From the NCBI RefSeq assembly GCF_900465055.1, contig NZ_LS483250.1, positions 248,001-312,000 of the forward strand: a DNA stretch of 64,000 bases, read 5' to 3'. The notes beneath the pieces were generated by a model. That model did not search any database. It was given only the letters and a program-made list of their open reading frames with translations, and had not been told where the DNA came from. Positions 26,042 to 34,583 of the stretch are shown here, one piece after another. Origin of the DNA: Moritella yayanosii. GTDB lineage: Bacteria; Pseudomonadota; Gammaproteobacteria; Enterobacterales; Moritellaceae. The first letter of the stretch is position 1, and each line of letters begins with the position of its first letter. The position numbers and the translations under genes are program-made.

Positions 26042-26734
26042 TTATTCTGGACGCCAGCTTAGTGCGCTTGCAATCGCGCCTACTACGATCAGGTCTTGCT
26101 TGTCATCTGTTAGGTCAGGTAGTGTTTGTAAGCTCAGTAAACCATTAGTTTGAACAGCGGCAATACTTTGTGTACCTTGCTCAAATACGTAACCTAGTGG
26201 TTTTTCCACTGTCATGAATAGATCATCTGATTTATGCACTGATTTTACATTTAAGTGTTCGTTGTTGATACGGACAATACCGGATTCATATTTTGCTACA
26301 TCCAGTGAGATTGCTGCGCTGGATGGTTTCATTTCATATTCGCCAACGGTTTTGCCATCGATGCTAATATCACAACGGTATGGGTTGTTACCGCCGAATG
26401 ATAAACCGCCAAAATTGATACTTGTACCGCCACCACTACAGACCAATATCCACGTTTTGCCATTATCTGTACGGGTAATTTCGGCAACCATGTCGCCTTC
26501 GGTGGTGGTGATCGTGTTAAACCAAGTTGAGCCTGATGAGCTACGGTCGTATTTGCCTGTGTATTTACCGACCACATCAAAGCTACCCTTTTGGCCTAAA
26601 CCCCAAAAATCGCCATCTGTTTTGATTAACATTTCGGGCTGTGCTTTTAGTTCGCTAGTTTTGGTCATGAGTGCAACGCTACCACAGCCTGAAAGTAGGG
26701 ATGCAGCAAGTACTGAAACAATAAGTTTTTTCAT
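26042..26734 (-). CDS. Uncharacterised lipoprotein
   Basis: 230 residues from ATG 26734 (MKKLIVSVLAASLLSGC), lipobox LSGC; the longer upstream frame lacks a signal and a ribosome site. The mature part is beta-rich (KGSFDVVGKYTGKYDRSSSG, TTEGDMVAEITRTDNGKTWI, CSGGGTSINFGGLSFGGNNP). The family is not recognised. It probably sits in the outer membrane; no Asp is present at +2. It is monogenic and divergent from nothing close. Confidence 0.7.
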   Translation of the reverse strand: MKKLIVSVLAASLLSGCGSVALMTKTSELKAQPEMLIKTDGDFWGLGQKGSFDVVGKYTGKYDRSSSGSTWFNTITTTEGDMVAEITRTDNGKTWILVCSGGGTSINFGGLSFGGNNPYRCDISIDGKTVGEYEMKPSSAAISLDVAKYESGIVRINNEHLNVKSVHKSDDLFMTVEKPLGYVFEQGTQSIAAVQTNGLLSLQTLPDLTDDKQDLIVVGAIASALSWRPE

Positions 26735-26905
26735 AATATGTCCATTATATATACCGAATAATGACTGGAGTAGTCGTAGAGGCGGGACATTATCATTATA
26801 AACATACACTAAGTCTAGTTTGATGGGGTGATTAAGTGTAAGCGTGTGTAAGCGCCTGCCAGTTTACATTTAGGAGGGTAAATAGAGAGGTGAATAAGGT
26901 TTACA

Positions 26906-28048
26906 TTAATAGTCGGCAAAGTACTGGTTGAGCGCCTGTTGCCATTCTGGACTTTGACGAATATTAAGCAGAGCACGGTTTAATTGCTCGGTGTAAGGGC
27001 TATTATCTTTAATCGCTAAACCATAATTTTGTTTTTCAAATTGATAAGGCAATACGGATATTTGCTGATAACGTCCTTGCTGTTTTGCAAGTTTCAGCTT
27101 GTACTTTAAAACCGCATCATCATCAACAATTGCGTCAATTTTGCCGTTATTAAGCGCGCTGAGCATATCATCAAGGCTGGTAAACGTCTGATGTATTATA
27201 CCTAAACTATCCAGATAAATAGAAGATGTGGTTGAAATTTTGGCACCGACATTAAGCTTGAGCAGATCATAAGGACTTTTTATATTAGTATTCAGCAATC
27301 CCAAGGTAAAGGTACTGGCTAACATCGCGGTAATACTGGCAATAAATAAGGTGGATGCAATGGCTAAAAATACCGTCAATACTCGTCCACTCAAGGTTTT
27401 AAATTCAAAATAGTTGAAGGGACCTTTGGTGATGAATAACAGACCCAGAATAAAGGCTTCTAATAACTGGGCTCCCGTGGATGGCATTGAATACAGTTTA
27501 TGATTAACCTTATGTTCGAGCAGGTAAAAGATCCAGCCGATAAGCCCTGCGCAGATAAGGATAATGCCAACAACAAGTAATAATGTAGTATTGGTGATGA
27601 TATTGATAAAAGCAGCGAGGTAGCCTTTTTGTTTTACTGCAATGGCCAGGTGTGTCTCATAAAATGAGTGTGAAAAATCCATGATTAATTCACGTTCAGG
27701 TGTGATCGTAATACAGGATATACCCACTTCTATACTGCCATTCTCAACCGCGTCTAATAAGCCCTTTAACGTGTAATCTTGCATATTATATTGTAGGTCG
27801 ATACTGTCGGCGATACGTTGCCACAATAAAATACTCAGTCCTGTGCTGGTGGGTTGTGGTCGGCCATTGTCTTGTATACTCATCACAAAAGGCGGGCAGT
27901 GATAACTGCCGACGTTAATGACAGTACTGCTGACATGATTAACTGAACTGCTTATATTAACAAGGGAACTACTATAGCTATACGATGCCATACTGTATAA
28001 ATAACAAAATACACACAGTTTTATGAGTGAGCGTAACAGTGGCGGCAT
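26906..28048 (-). CDS. Prokaryotic glutamate-receptor-like protein (SBP domain split by a pore module)
   Basis: 380 residues from ATG 28048 (MPPLLRSLIKLCVFCYLYSM), with AAGGA five bases upstream. A signal peptide precedes the first lobe of a type-3 solute-binding fold (INVGSYHCPPFVM; GISCITITPERELIMDFSHS). The lobe is interrupted at about residues 160-265 by three hydrophobic elements: LLLVVGIILICAGLIGWIFY, a re-entrant-like ILGLLFITKGPFNYFEFKTL, and VLTVFLAIASTLFIASITAM. The second lobe then resumes (GAKISTTSSIYLDSLGIIHQ; DAIVDDDAVLKYKLKLAKQQ). This S1-M1-P-M2-S2 order is that of GluR0-type ligand-gated channels. The pore loop lacks a TVGYGD-like filter, so conductance and selectivity are unclear. 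The ligand may be an amino acid. Confidence 0.82.
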   Translation of the reverse strand: MPPLLRSLIKLCVFCYLYSMASYSYSSSLVNISSSVNHVSSTVINVGSYHCPPFVMSIQDNGRPQPTSTGLSILLWQRIADSIDLQYNMQDYTLKGLLDAVENGSIEVGISCITITPERELIMDFSHSFYETHLAIAVKQKGYLAAFINIITNTTLLLVVGIILICAGLIGWIFYLLEHKVNHKLYSMPSTGAQLLEAFILGLLFITKGPFNYFEFKTLSGRVLTVFLAIASTLFIASITAMLASTFTLGLLNTNIKSPYDLLKLNVGAKISTTSSIYLDSLGIIHQTFTSLDDMLSALNNGKIDAIVDDDAVLKYKLKLAKQQGRYQQISVLPYQFEKQNYGLAIKDNSPYTEQLNRALLNIRQSPEWQQALNQYFADY

Positions 28049-28146
28049 AACAATCCTTAATGTTTGGTCAAAAGCGCGGAGCCAAAGACTCTGTGTATCT
28101 TGCAATTGGTATAAGTTTAGTGGAAAACGGAAAAAGGTTTATTAAT

Positions 28147-28935
28147 ATGAAGTTTAAATTGCCAGCATCTTTATTGCTAATAGGGTTGTTAAGCGGGTTA
28201 CTCATCGGTTGTACAAGCACAAGCCAGAGTGAAGCTGAAACGAATGATGCTACTCATCATGATGAAAGTGCCAATACTGTGGCCGTTAAAATGGAAATGT
28301 ATTGGGTTGCGCCTGAACGTGTTGCTTGTCAGGGTATCGCGCCGATGCAGTGCTTAGTGGTGAATAAAGTGGTGGATGGCAAAACCAGTGAGTGGCAGTT
28401 TTTTTATAATCATATTGCCGGTTTTGAATATGTGCCGGGTTCATTTTATAAATTATCGGTAGAGACTGCTGAAGTTAAGAACCCAGCGGCTGATGGCTCA
28501 AGTATATCGTACAAGTTGGTTGACGAAATAGACAAAGCACCGCGACATTATTTAGATAACACCATGTTAACCGAGAGCCGCAAGTGGAATTTAAAGCAAC
28601 TTGCTAATCTGAAAGGTATTAATCCGCAAGCGTTACCACAACCTGCCAATATTACCATTGCTGGTGGTGGTTTCTCGGGCTTTGCGGGCTGTAATAATAT
28701 GTTTGGCCAGATCCAATATTTGTTTGAAGCAACAGACTTGAATAATTCATTACTCAAATTAGGTCCTATTGGTTCCACGCTAATGGCCTGTGCAGATCCA
28801 AAGGCCAATGCGGTAGAGCAAAAACTACATCAAACACTTGGTATGGTGAATGCCTTGCAAGTAGAGTGGCCATTTTTGAATATGTATCAAAATGATGAAT
28901 TGTTGATCCAGTTTGTCGCTGAGGACTGGGACTAA
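28147..28935 (+). CDS. DUF4377-META domain lipoprotein
   Basis: 263 residues from ATG 28147 (MKFKLPASLLLIGLLSGLLI), lipobox LIGC. Residues ~50-125 match the DUF4377 pattern (MYWVAPERVACQGIAPMQCL, SEWQFFYNHIAGFEYVPGSF). The C-terminal ~140 residues form a META/HslJ-like module (ITIAGGGFSGFAGCNNMFGQ, LLKLGPIGSTLMACAD). These domains are known as envelope-associated, with HslJ linked to novobiocin resistance; the role here is unknown. It is divergent from the glutamate-receptor-like gene. Confidence 0.82.
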   Translation: MKFKLPASLLLIGLLSGLLIGCTSTSQSEAETNDATHHDESANTVAVKMEMYWVAPERVACQGIAPMQCLVVNKVVDGKTSEWQFFYNHIAGFEYVPGSFYKLSVETAEVKNPAADGSSISYKLVDEIDKAPRHYLDNTMLTESRKWNLKQLANLKGINPQALPQPANITIAGGGFSGFAGCNNMFGQIQYLFEATDLNNSLLKLGPIGSTLMACADPKANAVEQKLHQTLGMVNALQVEWPFLNMYQNDELLIQFVAEDWD

Positions 28936-28970
28936 TTAATTTAGCGCATAGGGACCTATCTGTAAGCTTG

Positions 28971-29315
28971 CTAGGCTATATTAAGCGCTATGCGCTCGAT
29001 TAACTTTATGTCACGACTAAATTTCACTGCAAGTAATTGTGTATCAGCGTCCCAACGCATGACTGTTGTCGGTATTACATCGGTAAAATAATTGTCAAAC
29101 TTAATGATGATGTGTTCACCAACGCTAAATTTATTGTCGGTTTTAACTTTCGCTAACATCCCTGATTTTGAGATGTTTATTACTTGAACAGGAATTTTGA
29201 AAAAATCAAAAAAACCGAGTTTATCTACATATAATACTGGATACGGGTCCCAATAATTATAGCGAGTGTGGTCACGATTTAGCTTGAATGATAGATCTTT
29301 GGTTACGCTGAACAT
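28971..29315 (-). CDS. PilZ-domain protein, putative c-di-GMP effector
   Basis: 114 residues from ATG 29315 (MFSVTKDLSFKLNRDHTRYN); an earlier in-frame ATG at 29369 is also open. The c-di-GMP signature is present: RDHTR (RxxxR) followed 33 residues later by NISKSGML (D/NxSxxG). A compact beta-barrel follows (GEHIIIKFDNYFTDVIPTTV, LLAVKFSRD). The single PilZ domain implies action by interaction with another protein. The target is unknown. Confidence 0.75.
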   Translation of the reverse strand: MFSVTKDLSFKLNRDHTRYNYWDPYPVLYVDKLGFFDFFKIPVQVINISKSGMLAKVKTDNKFSVGEHIIIKFDNYFTDVIPTTVMRWDADTQLLAVKFSRDIKLIERIALNIA

Positions 29316-29535
29316 GAATATCCGTATATATTTGCAAAAGCGCAAATTGAGTGTTCTAGATTTATCCAATATAGCTTAAACGCATACATTATCCTAATTA
29401 ACAGATTGTAAAAATAAGTTTTTTTGGTTTTCGTTATTAATCTTAATCAAGTGATGCAGAATGTTTGTTGTACTTCATTAAAATGCTAATACGAATTATT
29501 ATTAAGGTGTTTTTAACTGAGCAGGGCTGTTTGGT

Positions 29536-29557
29536 GTTAAGACGTTAACGTCTTAAC
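29536..29557. repeat. Perfect 22-bp palindrome at a stop codon
   Basis: The sequence is its own reverse complement (arms GTTAAGACGTT and AACGTCTTAAC) and overlaps the stop codon of the minus-strand gene 29553-29960. T residues follow on the plus strand. It could act as a terminator hairpin or a dimeric protein site. Confidence 0.6.
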
Positions 29558-29960
29558 TTTTTAGTAAAGCGAGTAATGCCATTTCAATCAGTGGGCTATC
29601 ATTAAGTTGCTTATATTTGTCTTGCCGTTTAAGTGCTTCAAGCATGTTCTTGTGGGTTTTGTTGAGTTTCAAGTAATGGCTATTAGCATCTAGCGCTGTT
29701 AAATTTTGTGTTTGCAGTGATTCAGTAATCACGCGTAAATAACTCGGGCGTAGATGGGCTGTTAATATTTCCAAGTACGCGCCAGGCTCCATGCCTTGGT
29801 ATTCTGTTACAGCGATCTGTATATCTAGAGACACGTTATTGTCGCTAAATATTTCATCGAGTTGTTTGGTGGCAATATCAGCAGTGACTTTACGGCTGAG
29901 TTTACGGGCATCATCGTTAGACATGATTGGTGTTGTAGAAATAATGTTAGCTTGAGTCAC
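29553..29960 (-). CDS. Uncharacterised protein
   Basis: 135 residues, family not recognised. It is predicted mostly helical and soluble (NDDARKLSRKVTADIATKQL, YLEILTAHLRPSYLRVITES, KTHKNMLEALKRQDKYKQLN). There is no signal or membrane segment. The start may be the internal Met of MSNDDARKL (29924). It lies beside the divergent arginine kinase with ~210 bases between them; no functional link is evident. Confidence 0.65.
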   Translation of the reverse strand: MTQANIISTTPIMSNDDARKLSRKVTADIATKQLDEIFSDNNVSLDIQIAVTEYQGMEPGAYLEILTAHLRPSYLRVITESLQTQNLTALDANSHYLKLNKTHKNMLEALKRQDKYKQLNDSPLIEMALLALLKS

Positions 29961-30170
29961 TGAAATGATACCTTGTTAGTGCTTAATATGTATTATTAAC
30001 CAGAATAACATAACCTAGAAAATAATCGATTTTAGGTTCTTATTTTCTACCTCTCATTATCGGAATGCACTTTTATTGACCATGGTATTCAGCCGTATTT
30101 AGTTGTATTTTATAGTCATCCCCAAACTATGCCAATATTTACTTATTACACCGTTAACGAGCAGGACGCT

Positions 30171-31208
30171 ATGAAACACCCAGACTTTACCGATAAACAT
30201 GAATCACTTATGGAAAAAAATCTAACTCCAGATTTGTTCACTCAATTGCAGGATGTAGTGACTAAAAATGGTTTTACATTACACGATGTGATTAATTCAG
30301 GGTTAATAAATCCTGATAGCAATATTGGCGTCTATGCTGGTGACACTGAGTCATACCAATGTTTCGCGCCCTTGTTCAATCCGATTATTAGTCAATATCA
30401 TGGCTTTGACGAAAATACCTTACACACAACTAATTTAAACCCTGCTGACATCGATGCGAATGATCCTGACCCGACGAATAAGTACATAGTCTCTACACGT
30501 ATTCGGGTAGGGCGAAACCTTGCTGACATGCCACTCGGGCCTGCGATAACTAAATCACAACGGCATGACGTTGAAGCGCGAACGGTTGCGGCATTGGCTA
30601 AAATGTCTGGTTCGCTATCGGGTCATTATTATGCATTAGCAGGCATGAGTGACGAGGTTAAAACCCAATTGGTTAATGATCACTTCTTGTTTAAAGCTGG
30701 CGATCGTTTTTTTGAAGCTGCGGGTTTAAATCGTGATTGGCCTGCTGGACGTGGCATCTATCATAACATTGATAAAACCTTTTTAGTCTGGGTGAATGAA
30801 GAAGATCAATTACGTATTATTTCGATGCAAGCTGGCGGTAATATTCAGCAGGTGTTTGCACGTTTGACCACCGCACTAGCAGAACTTGAGCAATACTTAA
30901 GCTTTGCGTTCACGCCACATCTCGGTTATATCAGCAGTTGTCCGACAAATCTGGGCACGGCAATGCGAGCCAGTGTGCATATTAAACTGCCCTGCTTAGG
31001 TAACAATATGGCTAAATTTAAAGCCATTACCGAAGCGCATCATGTGCAGATCCGCGGCATCCACGGTGAACACTCTGAAAGTGAAGGGCATATTTATGAC
31101 ATCAGTAACCGCCGTCGTTTAGGGGTTACGGAAGTCGAATGTGTACAAGATTTATATCAAGGGGTGGTTGCATTAATCGCCGAGGAACAATTGCTCGAAC
31201 AGGCTTAA
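30171..31208 (+). CDS. Arginine kinase (phosphagen kinase)
   Basis: Transfers phosphate from ATP to a guanidino acceptor, storing energy as phospho-arginine. 345 residues from ATG 30171 (MKHPDFTDKHESLMEKNLTP), with AGGA upstream; an ATG at 30129 is in frame but lacks a site. Diagnostic features are the guanidino-specificity region DSNIGVYAGDTESYQCFAPL (short loop, as in arginine kinases), the nucleotide motif VSTRIRVGRNLADMPLGP, the signature CPTNLGTAMRASVHIKLP with the reactive Cys near residue 257, and the flexible loop RGIHGEHSESEG with the acidic catalytic residue. Bacterial phosphagen kinases are rare; Moritella is a documented case. There is no neighbouring transporter. Confidence 0.94.
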   Translation: MKHPDFTDKHESLMEKNLTPDLFTQLQDVVTKNGFTLHDVINSGLINPDSNIGVYAGDTESYQCFAPLFNPIISQYHGFDENTLHTTNLNPADIDANDPDPTNKYIVSTRIRVGRNLADMPLGPAITKSQRHDVEARTVAALAKMSGSLSGHYYALAGMSDEVKTQLVNDHFLFKAGDRFFEAAGLNRDWPAGRGIYHNIDKTFLVWVNEEDQLRIISMQAGGNIQQVFARLTTALAELEQYLSFAFTPHLGYISSCPTNLGTAMRASVHIKLPCLGNNMAKFKAITEAHHVQIRGIHGEHSESEGHIYDISNRRRLGVTEVECVQDLYQGVVALIAEEQLLEQA

Positions 31209-31288
31209 AATAAGCAATAACATTATCTCTACATCCAGCCTTCAGAAATGCATGAGTAGTGACGTTTTAACGTTATTTTTATGGCGAG

Positions 31289-32122
31289 TTACTTATCTCT
31301 GAATGGTTGGGTAAGCATTCGCTGCACCTGATATTCTTTGGCGTCACGAAAATAAGGTAAACCAATCTGCATCTTTTGATGACCTAATGCTGGTTGTGCT
31401 TGATAGCTGCCAAACAAGTGATCCCACCAAGGTAAACAGAAACCAAAATTATGATTGGTTTCACGCCCATTCGTAGAGTGGTGAATACGGTGCATATCTG
31501 GCGTGACTAAGATATAGCGTATGTAACGGTCAACTTTACTTGGCAGCCTGATATTACTGTGATTAAACATCGCGGTTAGATTTAATAACATTTCAAATAA
31601 CACCACAGCAATCACTGGCACCCCAAGTGCGATAATGACCGCAATTTTGATCAGCATAGATAATACAATCTCAATGGGGTGGAAGCGGATTGCTGTCGTC
31701 ACATCAATATCAAGATCACTGTGGTGCATCCGGTGTAAACGCCATAGAACAGGAATTTTATGGAATATTCGGTGCTGAAAATAAATCGCCGCATCAAGCA
31801 ACATGATAGACAAGACCACGATTAGCGTACTTCTTATTAGGTCCGATTCTAGCATTAGTTCCGTTTCAGCCATTAGGGCTACGAACCCCCATTGTTGTTG
31901 CTGCACATACAGGGCAGCATCGATAGCAACAAACGGCATTAGCAATTTTAGCGTGAGATTATTAAGCATCACCATTGCGATGTTATTGCTCCACCGCTGG
32001 ATTTTTGCAACGGTTAACGGTCGTTTGGGTTGATAGTGTTCCCATATGGCTAATAATATAAACAAACCAATAAACGCACTAAGTCGTAGTGCATTACTGT
32101 TAACGATAAACCAGTCGTTCAT
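31289..32122 (-). CDS. Fatty-acid hydroxylase/sterol-desaturase superfamily membrane enzyme
   Basis: 277 residues with four membrane segments in the first 170 (LRLSAFIGLFILLAIWEHYQ; LIRSTLIVVLSIMLLDAAIY). The di-iron histidine clusters are present: HRIFHKIPVLWRLHRMHHSD and TPDMHRIHHSTNGRETNHNF with LPWWDHLFGSY. Members hydroxylate or desaturate lipid chains using O2. The exact lipid substrate is unknown; a role in membrane-lipid modification in a cold-adapted host would be reasonable but is inference. It is convergent with the arginine kinase. Confidence 0.9.
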   Translation of the reverse strand: MNDWFIVNSNALRLSAFIGLFILLAIWEHYQPKRPLTVAKIQRWSNNIAMVMLNNLTLKLLMPFVAIDAALYVQQQQWGFVALMAETELMLESDLIRSTLIVVLSIMLLDAAIYFQHRIFHKIPVLWRLHRMHHSDLDIDVTTAIRFHPIEIVLSMLIKIAVIIALGVPVIAVVLFEMLLNLTAMFNHSNIRLPSKVDRYIRYILVTPDMHRIHHSTNGRETNHNFGFCLPWWDHLFGSYQAQPALGHQKMQIGLPYFRDAKEYQVQRMLTQPFRDK

Positions 32123-32276
32123 CTCTTTTACCTGCTGTATTTCGTTAAGCCATTATTGTGCTGGATATAAATGATATTGCCAAGTCTCGCGATGAGGCTT
32201 TGTTGCAAAATAAAGTACAGCCAGTCTTTATGCTTGGAATAGACATATATCAATTACAAGCAAGTAGTGGTTCCGT

Positions 32277-32319
32277 AATATGGTGGTATACCCAAGTAGC
32301 TTGGGCACATGACCATATT
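32277..32319. repeat. Nested inverted repeat with TATACCCAAG core
   Basis: AATATGGT (32277) pairs with ACCATATT (ending 32319), and inside lies CCCAAG-TAG-CTTGGG. It sits 28 bases upstream of the hemerythrin start codon, in its leader or promoter. The core matches the TATACCCAAG family described at 38805. Confidence 0.6.
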
Positions 32320-32346
32320 ATTACAGTTTGTTATTTTGAGGCACTT

Positions 32347-32778
32347 ATGGATACTATTCCCAGTTTTATGACCGCACAGCATCGCCATTGTGATGATTCT
32401 TTTATTGCCACTGAGTCGGCTGTATCGGCAAGCAATTGGATACAAGCAGATAGCCAATGGTCTATATTTACCACTGATCTTGACAGTCATTTACAGCAAG
32501 AAGAAACGATTTTGTTTCCAGCATTTGAACAGGCGACGGGTATGACGATGGGACCCACGCAAGTTATGCGTACTGAACACGCTCAAATGCGTCAATTGAT
32601 CGCAGAGATGACGCAGGCATTGTCTGCGCAGAATAAAGATCAATTCTTAGGGTTATCTGAAACGTTAATGATCTTAATGCAGCAACACAATATGAAAGAA
32701 GAGCAGATGTTATACCCAATGACGCAAACTCATCTTCCGGATGCAGCTGCAGTGTTAGAGCAAGTTAAAGCATACTAG
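32347..32778 (+). CDS. Hemerythrin-domain (HHE) protein
   Basis: 143 residues from ATG 32347 (MDTIPSFMTAQHRHCDDSFI), with TTGAGG upstream; the open frame extends to 32158 without a plausible start. The HHE four-helix bundle carries iron ligands in QHRHCDD, SHLQQEETILFPAFE, RTEHAQMRQL and QQHNMKEEQMLYPM. It probably binds O2 or NO at a di-iron centre. It is the first gene of a compact unit with a DUF2249 protein and an NnrS-like membrane protein. Confidence 0.9.
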   Translation: MDTIPSFMTAQHRHCDDSFIATESAVSASNWIQADSQWSIFTTDLDSHLQQEETILFPAFEQATGMTMGPTQVMRTEHAQMRQLIAEMTQALSAQNKDQFLGLSETLMILMQQHNMKEEQMLYPMTQTHLPDAAAVLEQVKAY

Positions 32779-32781
32779 TTG

Positions 32782-33132
32782 ATGGGGACGAATTACTTGC
32801 AAGCAATCTATCTTGATGTAAGCGAATTATCCGCTCCGGAGCCGATGCGTCAAATTTTCCTGGCGTTAGCGGCACTATCCCTTGGCCAGTGTCTGGTTAT
32901 TTATCACCGTAAAAATCCCGTGCCGTTATACCCTAAATTAACCGAATTAGGCTTTGTCTATAGAGTCGATGTTGAGCATAGCTTGAGTGATTCGACGGCA
33001 TTACGTGATAGCCAAAGCAATAAACATGCGCGTAGTAAAGGCCGTTGTGAAGATCTAGCAGTTGTCATCAAGGTTGCTTTTAAAACCGATGAATCGGCAT
33101 TAGCATCATTTTCTGAGATGGAGTTACAATGA
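32782..33132 (+). CDS. DUF2249-domain protein
   Basis: 116 residues. The DUF2249 core is LDVSELSAPEPMRQIFLALA with LGQCLVIYHRKNPVPLYPKL, of the TusA/SirA-like fold. The C-terminal ~50 residues are an extra charged region. The start is ATG 32782, or possibly in-frame TTG 32797, which has GGGGA at good spacing. It lies 3 bases after the hemerythrin stop and overlaps the next gene by 4 bases, so it is tightly coupled. DUF2249 genes often accompany nitrosative-stress and denitrification proteins. Confidence 0.8.
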   Translation: MGTNYLQAIYLDVSELSAPEPMRQIFLALAALSLGQCLVIYHRKNPVPLYPKLTELGFVYRVDVEHSLSDSTALRDSQSNKHARSKGRCEDLAVVIKVAFKTDESALASFSEMELQ

Positions 33133-34511
33133 ATCTTGCAGGATTGGATTTTGACAATATACCGGAATTTTCAGTGCCGATGCGGTTCTTTCTGGCTGCG
33201 CCGGTATTTGCATTGATCAGCGCATTGATTATTGCTTTTGCAGGGGAGTCTCTGTGGTTAACACGCTGGCATCCTGCCACGCTCGCGCTGACTCATGCGA
33301 TGGTGCTGGGCATTATTTCCATGATCATGTGTGGCGCAATTTTACAGTTATTACCGGTACTGGCTGGCAAGTCACTGCCTCATGTTAAACTTATTTCAAC
33401 GTTAACATTAGTGATGATGTCATTAGGCACTCTGTCGTTAATCACGGCGTTTTTAGCGAGTATGTTTGGGTTCAATCAGGATCTTTTTTTCGTGGTTGCA
33501 GGCGTGTCGTTTACCCTTGGCTTAGGCGGTTTTATCGGCGCAATATTATGGCTGATTAGGCAACGAAGTCAGGCTAGTGTATCCATTAATACTATGCGCT
33601 TAGGCTTTATTGCGATGCTGGTGGTTGGCATTATTGCCAGTTTACTCTTGGCTGATTATTTATTCGCGAGCCAATTTAATATCACTAAAAAGCTGACTGA
33701 TAACCATGCTAGTTGGGGACTGATTGGCTGGATCAGTTTAGTGATTATGGGTGTTAGTTTTCAAGTGTTACCTATGTTTCATGTTGCACCTGCATTTCCA
33801 CTGTGGTGCTCTCGTTTTCTGCCTGGTTTTTTATTTATCGTCTTGTTGACCCATACGTTAGTGACGTTGGGGATGACTCAACTTGCGTTGATTAATATTC
33901 CCGCATGGCAAATGACTCAATCCATTTGTACGATGTTATTAAAGTTAGGCTTGATGGTATATGCAATAACGGCAATTCATTGCTTAAGCAGACGTAAGCG
34001 AAAGATTAACGATGTGAGTGTAACCTGTTGGTTTATGGCATTATGCTGCTTATTTCTTTGCTGTGCGATTAGTTTAGTGATGAACGTAATGATGAATACT
34101 ATGACGGGAGCAGAGAGCTTGTTATTAAGTTTAGGCTGGTCACCGCTGACATTGGCTTCGGTATTTATCTATGGTTGGATAGTCAGTGTGATCATGGCGA
34201 TGATTATCAAGATCATTCCTTTTTTGGCATATCTGCACTTGCAACGTCAATGTGGATTTCATATGCAAGCGTTTTCACTGTTACCTAATATGCACGAACT
34301 ATTAAGTAAATCGCGGATGCAGTACTTATTATATAGCCATGTTTTTAGTTTATTTTCGTTGAGTCTCACGTTATATAATCCCGCGAATTACTGGTTATTA
34401 TCGTTAGCGATAATGGGACAGTTTGGATATTTATTGTTTTTGATGATCAGTGTGAGTGGTCGTTATCGTGACCGAGCTAAGGCGATTGATGAGGCGCTAC
34501 TATTACCATAA
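33129..34511 (+). CDS. NnrS-like / haem-copper-oxidase-like multi-pass membrane protein
   Basis: 460 residues, about 12 hydrophobic segments, start ATG 33129 overlapping the previous stop (ATGA). Conserved histidine-containing helices recall the NnrS and haem-copper oxidase subunit I group: RWHPATLALTHAMVLGIISM, ILQLLPVLAGKSLPHV, GVSFQVLPMFHVAPAFP and IIKIIPFLAYLHLQ. The set does not let me claim an intact catalytic centre. With hemerythrin and DUF2249 upstream, a role in handling NO or O2 is the best inference. Confidence 0.75.
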   Translation: MNLAGLDFDNIPEFSVPMRFFLAAPVFALISALIIAFAGESLWLTRWHPATLALTHAMVLGIISMIMCGAILQLLPVLAGKSLPHVKLISTLTLVMMSLGTLSLITAFLASMFGFNQDLFFVVAGVSFTLGLGGFIGAILWLIRQRSQASVSINTMRLGFIAMLVVGIIASLLLADYLFASQFNITKKLTDNHASWGLIGWISLVIMGVSFQVLPMFHVAPAFPLWCSRFLPGFLFIVLLTHTLVTLGMTQLALINIPAWQMTQSICTMLLKLGLMVYAITAIHCLSRRKRKINDVSVTCWFMALCCLFLCCAISLVMNVMMNTMTGAESLLLSLGWSPLTLASVFIYGWIVSVIMAMIIKIIPFLAYLHLQRQCGFHMQAFSLLPNMHELLSKSRMQYLLYSHVFSLFSLSLTLYNPANYWLLSLAIMGQFGYLLFLMISVSGRYRDRAKAIDEALLLP

Positions 34512-34527
34512 CTAATAAAGTACGTAA

Positions 34528-34555
34528 CGCATCAAGCGAATACCTGATGCGTTAG
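34528..34555. terminator. Hairpin between convergent genes
   Basis: AACGCATCA pairs with TGATGCGTT across a 10-base loop, between the NnrS-like gene and the antiporter gene. No T-run, so weak as an intrinsic terminator. Confidence 0.5.
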
Positions 34556-34583
34556 ATAGTTAAATAGTTTTAAACTGTAAAAA

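Noticed and set aside
26214-26801. 195-codon plus-strand frame antisense to the lipoprotein at 26042-26734
   Set aside because: The minus-strand gene has a lipoprotein signal and a ribosome site; the antisense frame is low-complexity, rich in Pro/Ser/Val and lacks any domain.
32158-32346. Longer hemerythrin start at 32158
   Set aside because: The extra 63 residues have no domain and cross the nested palindrome; ATG 32347 has a proper ribosome site and matches family N-termini.
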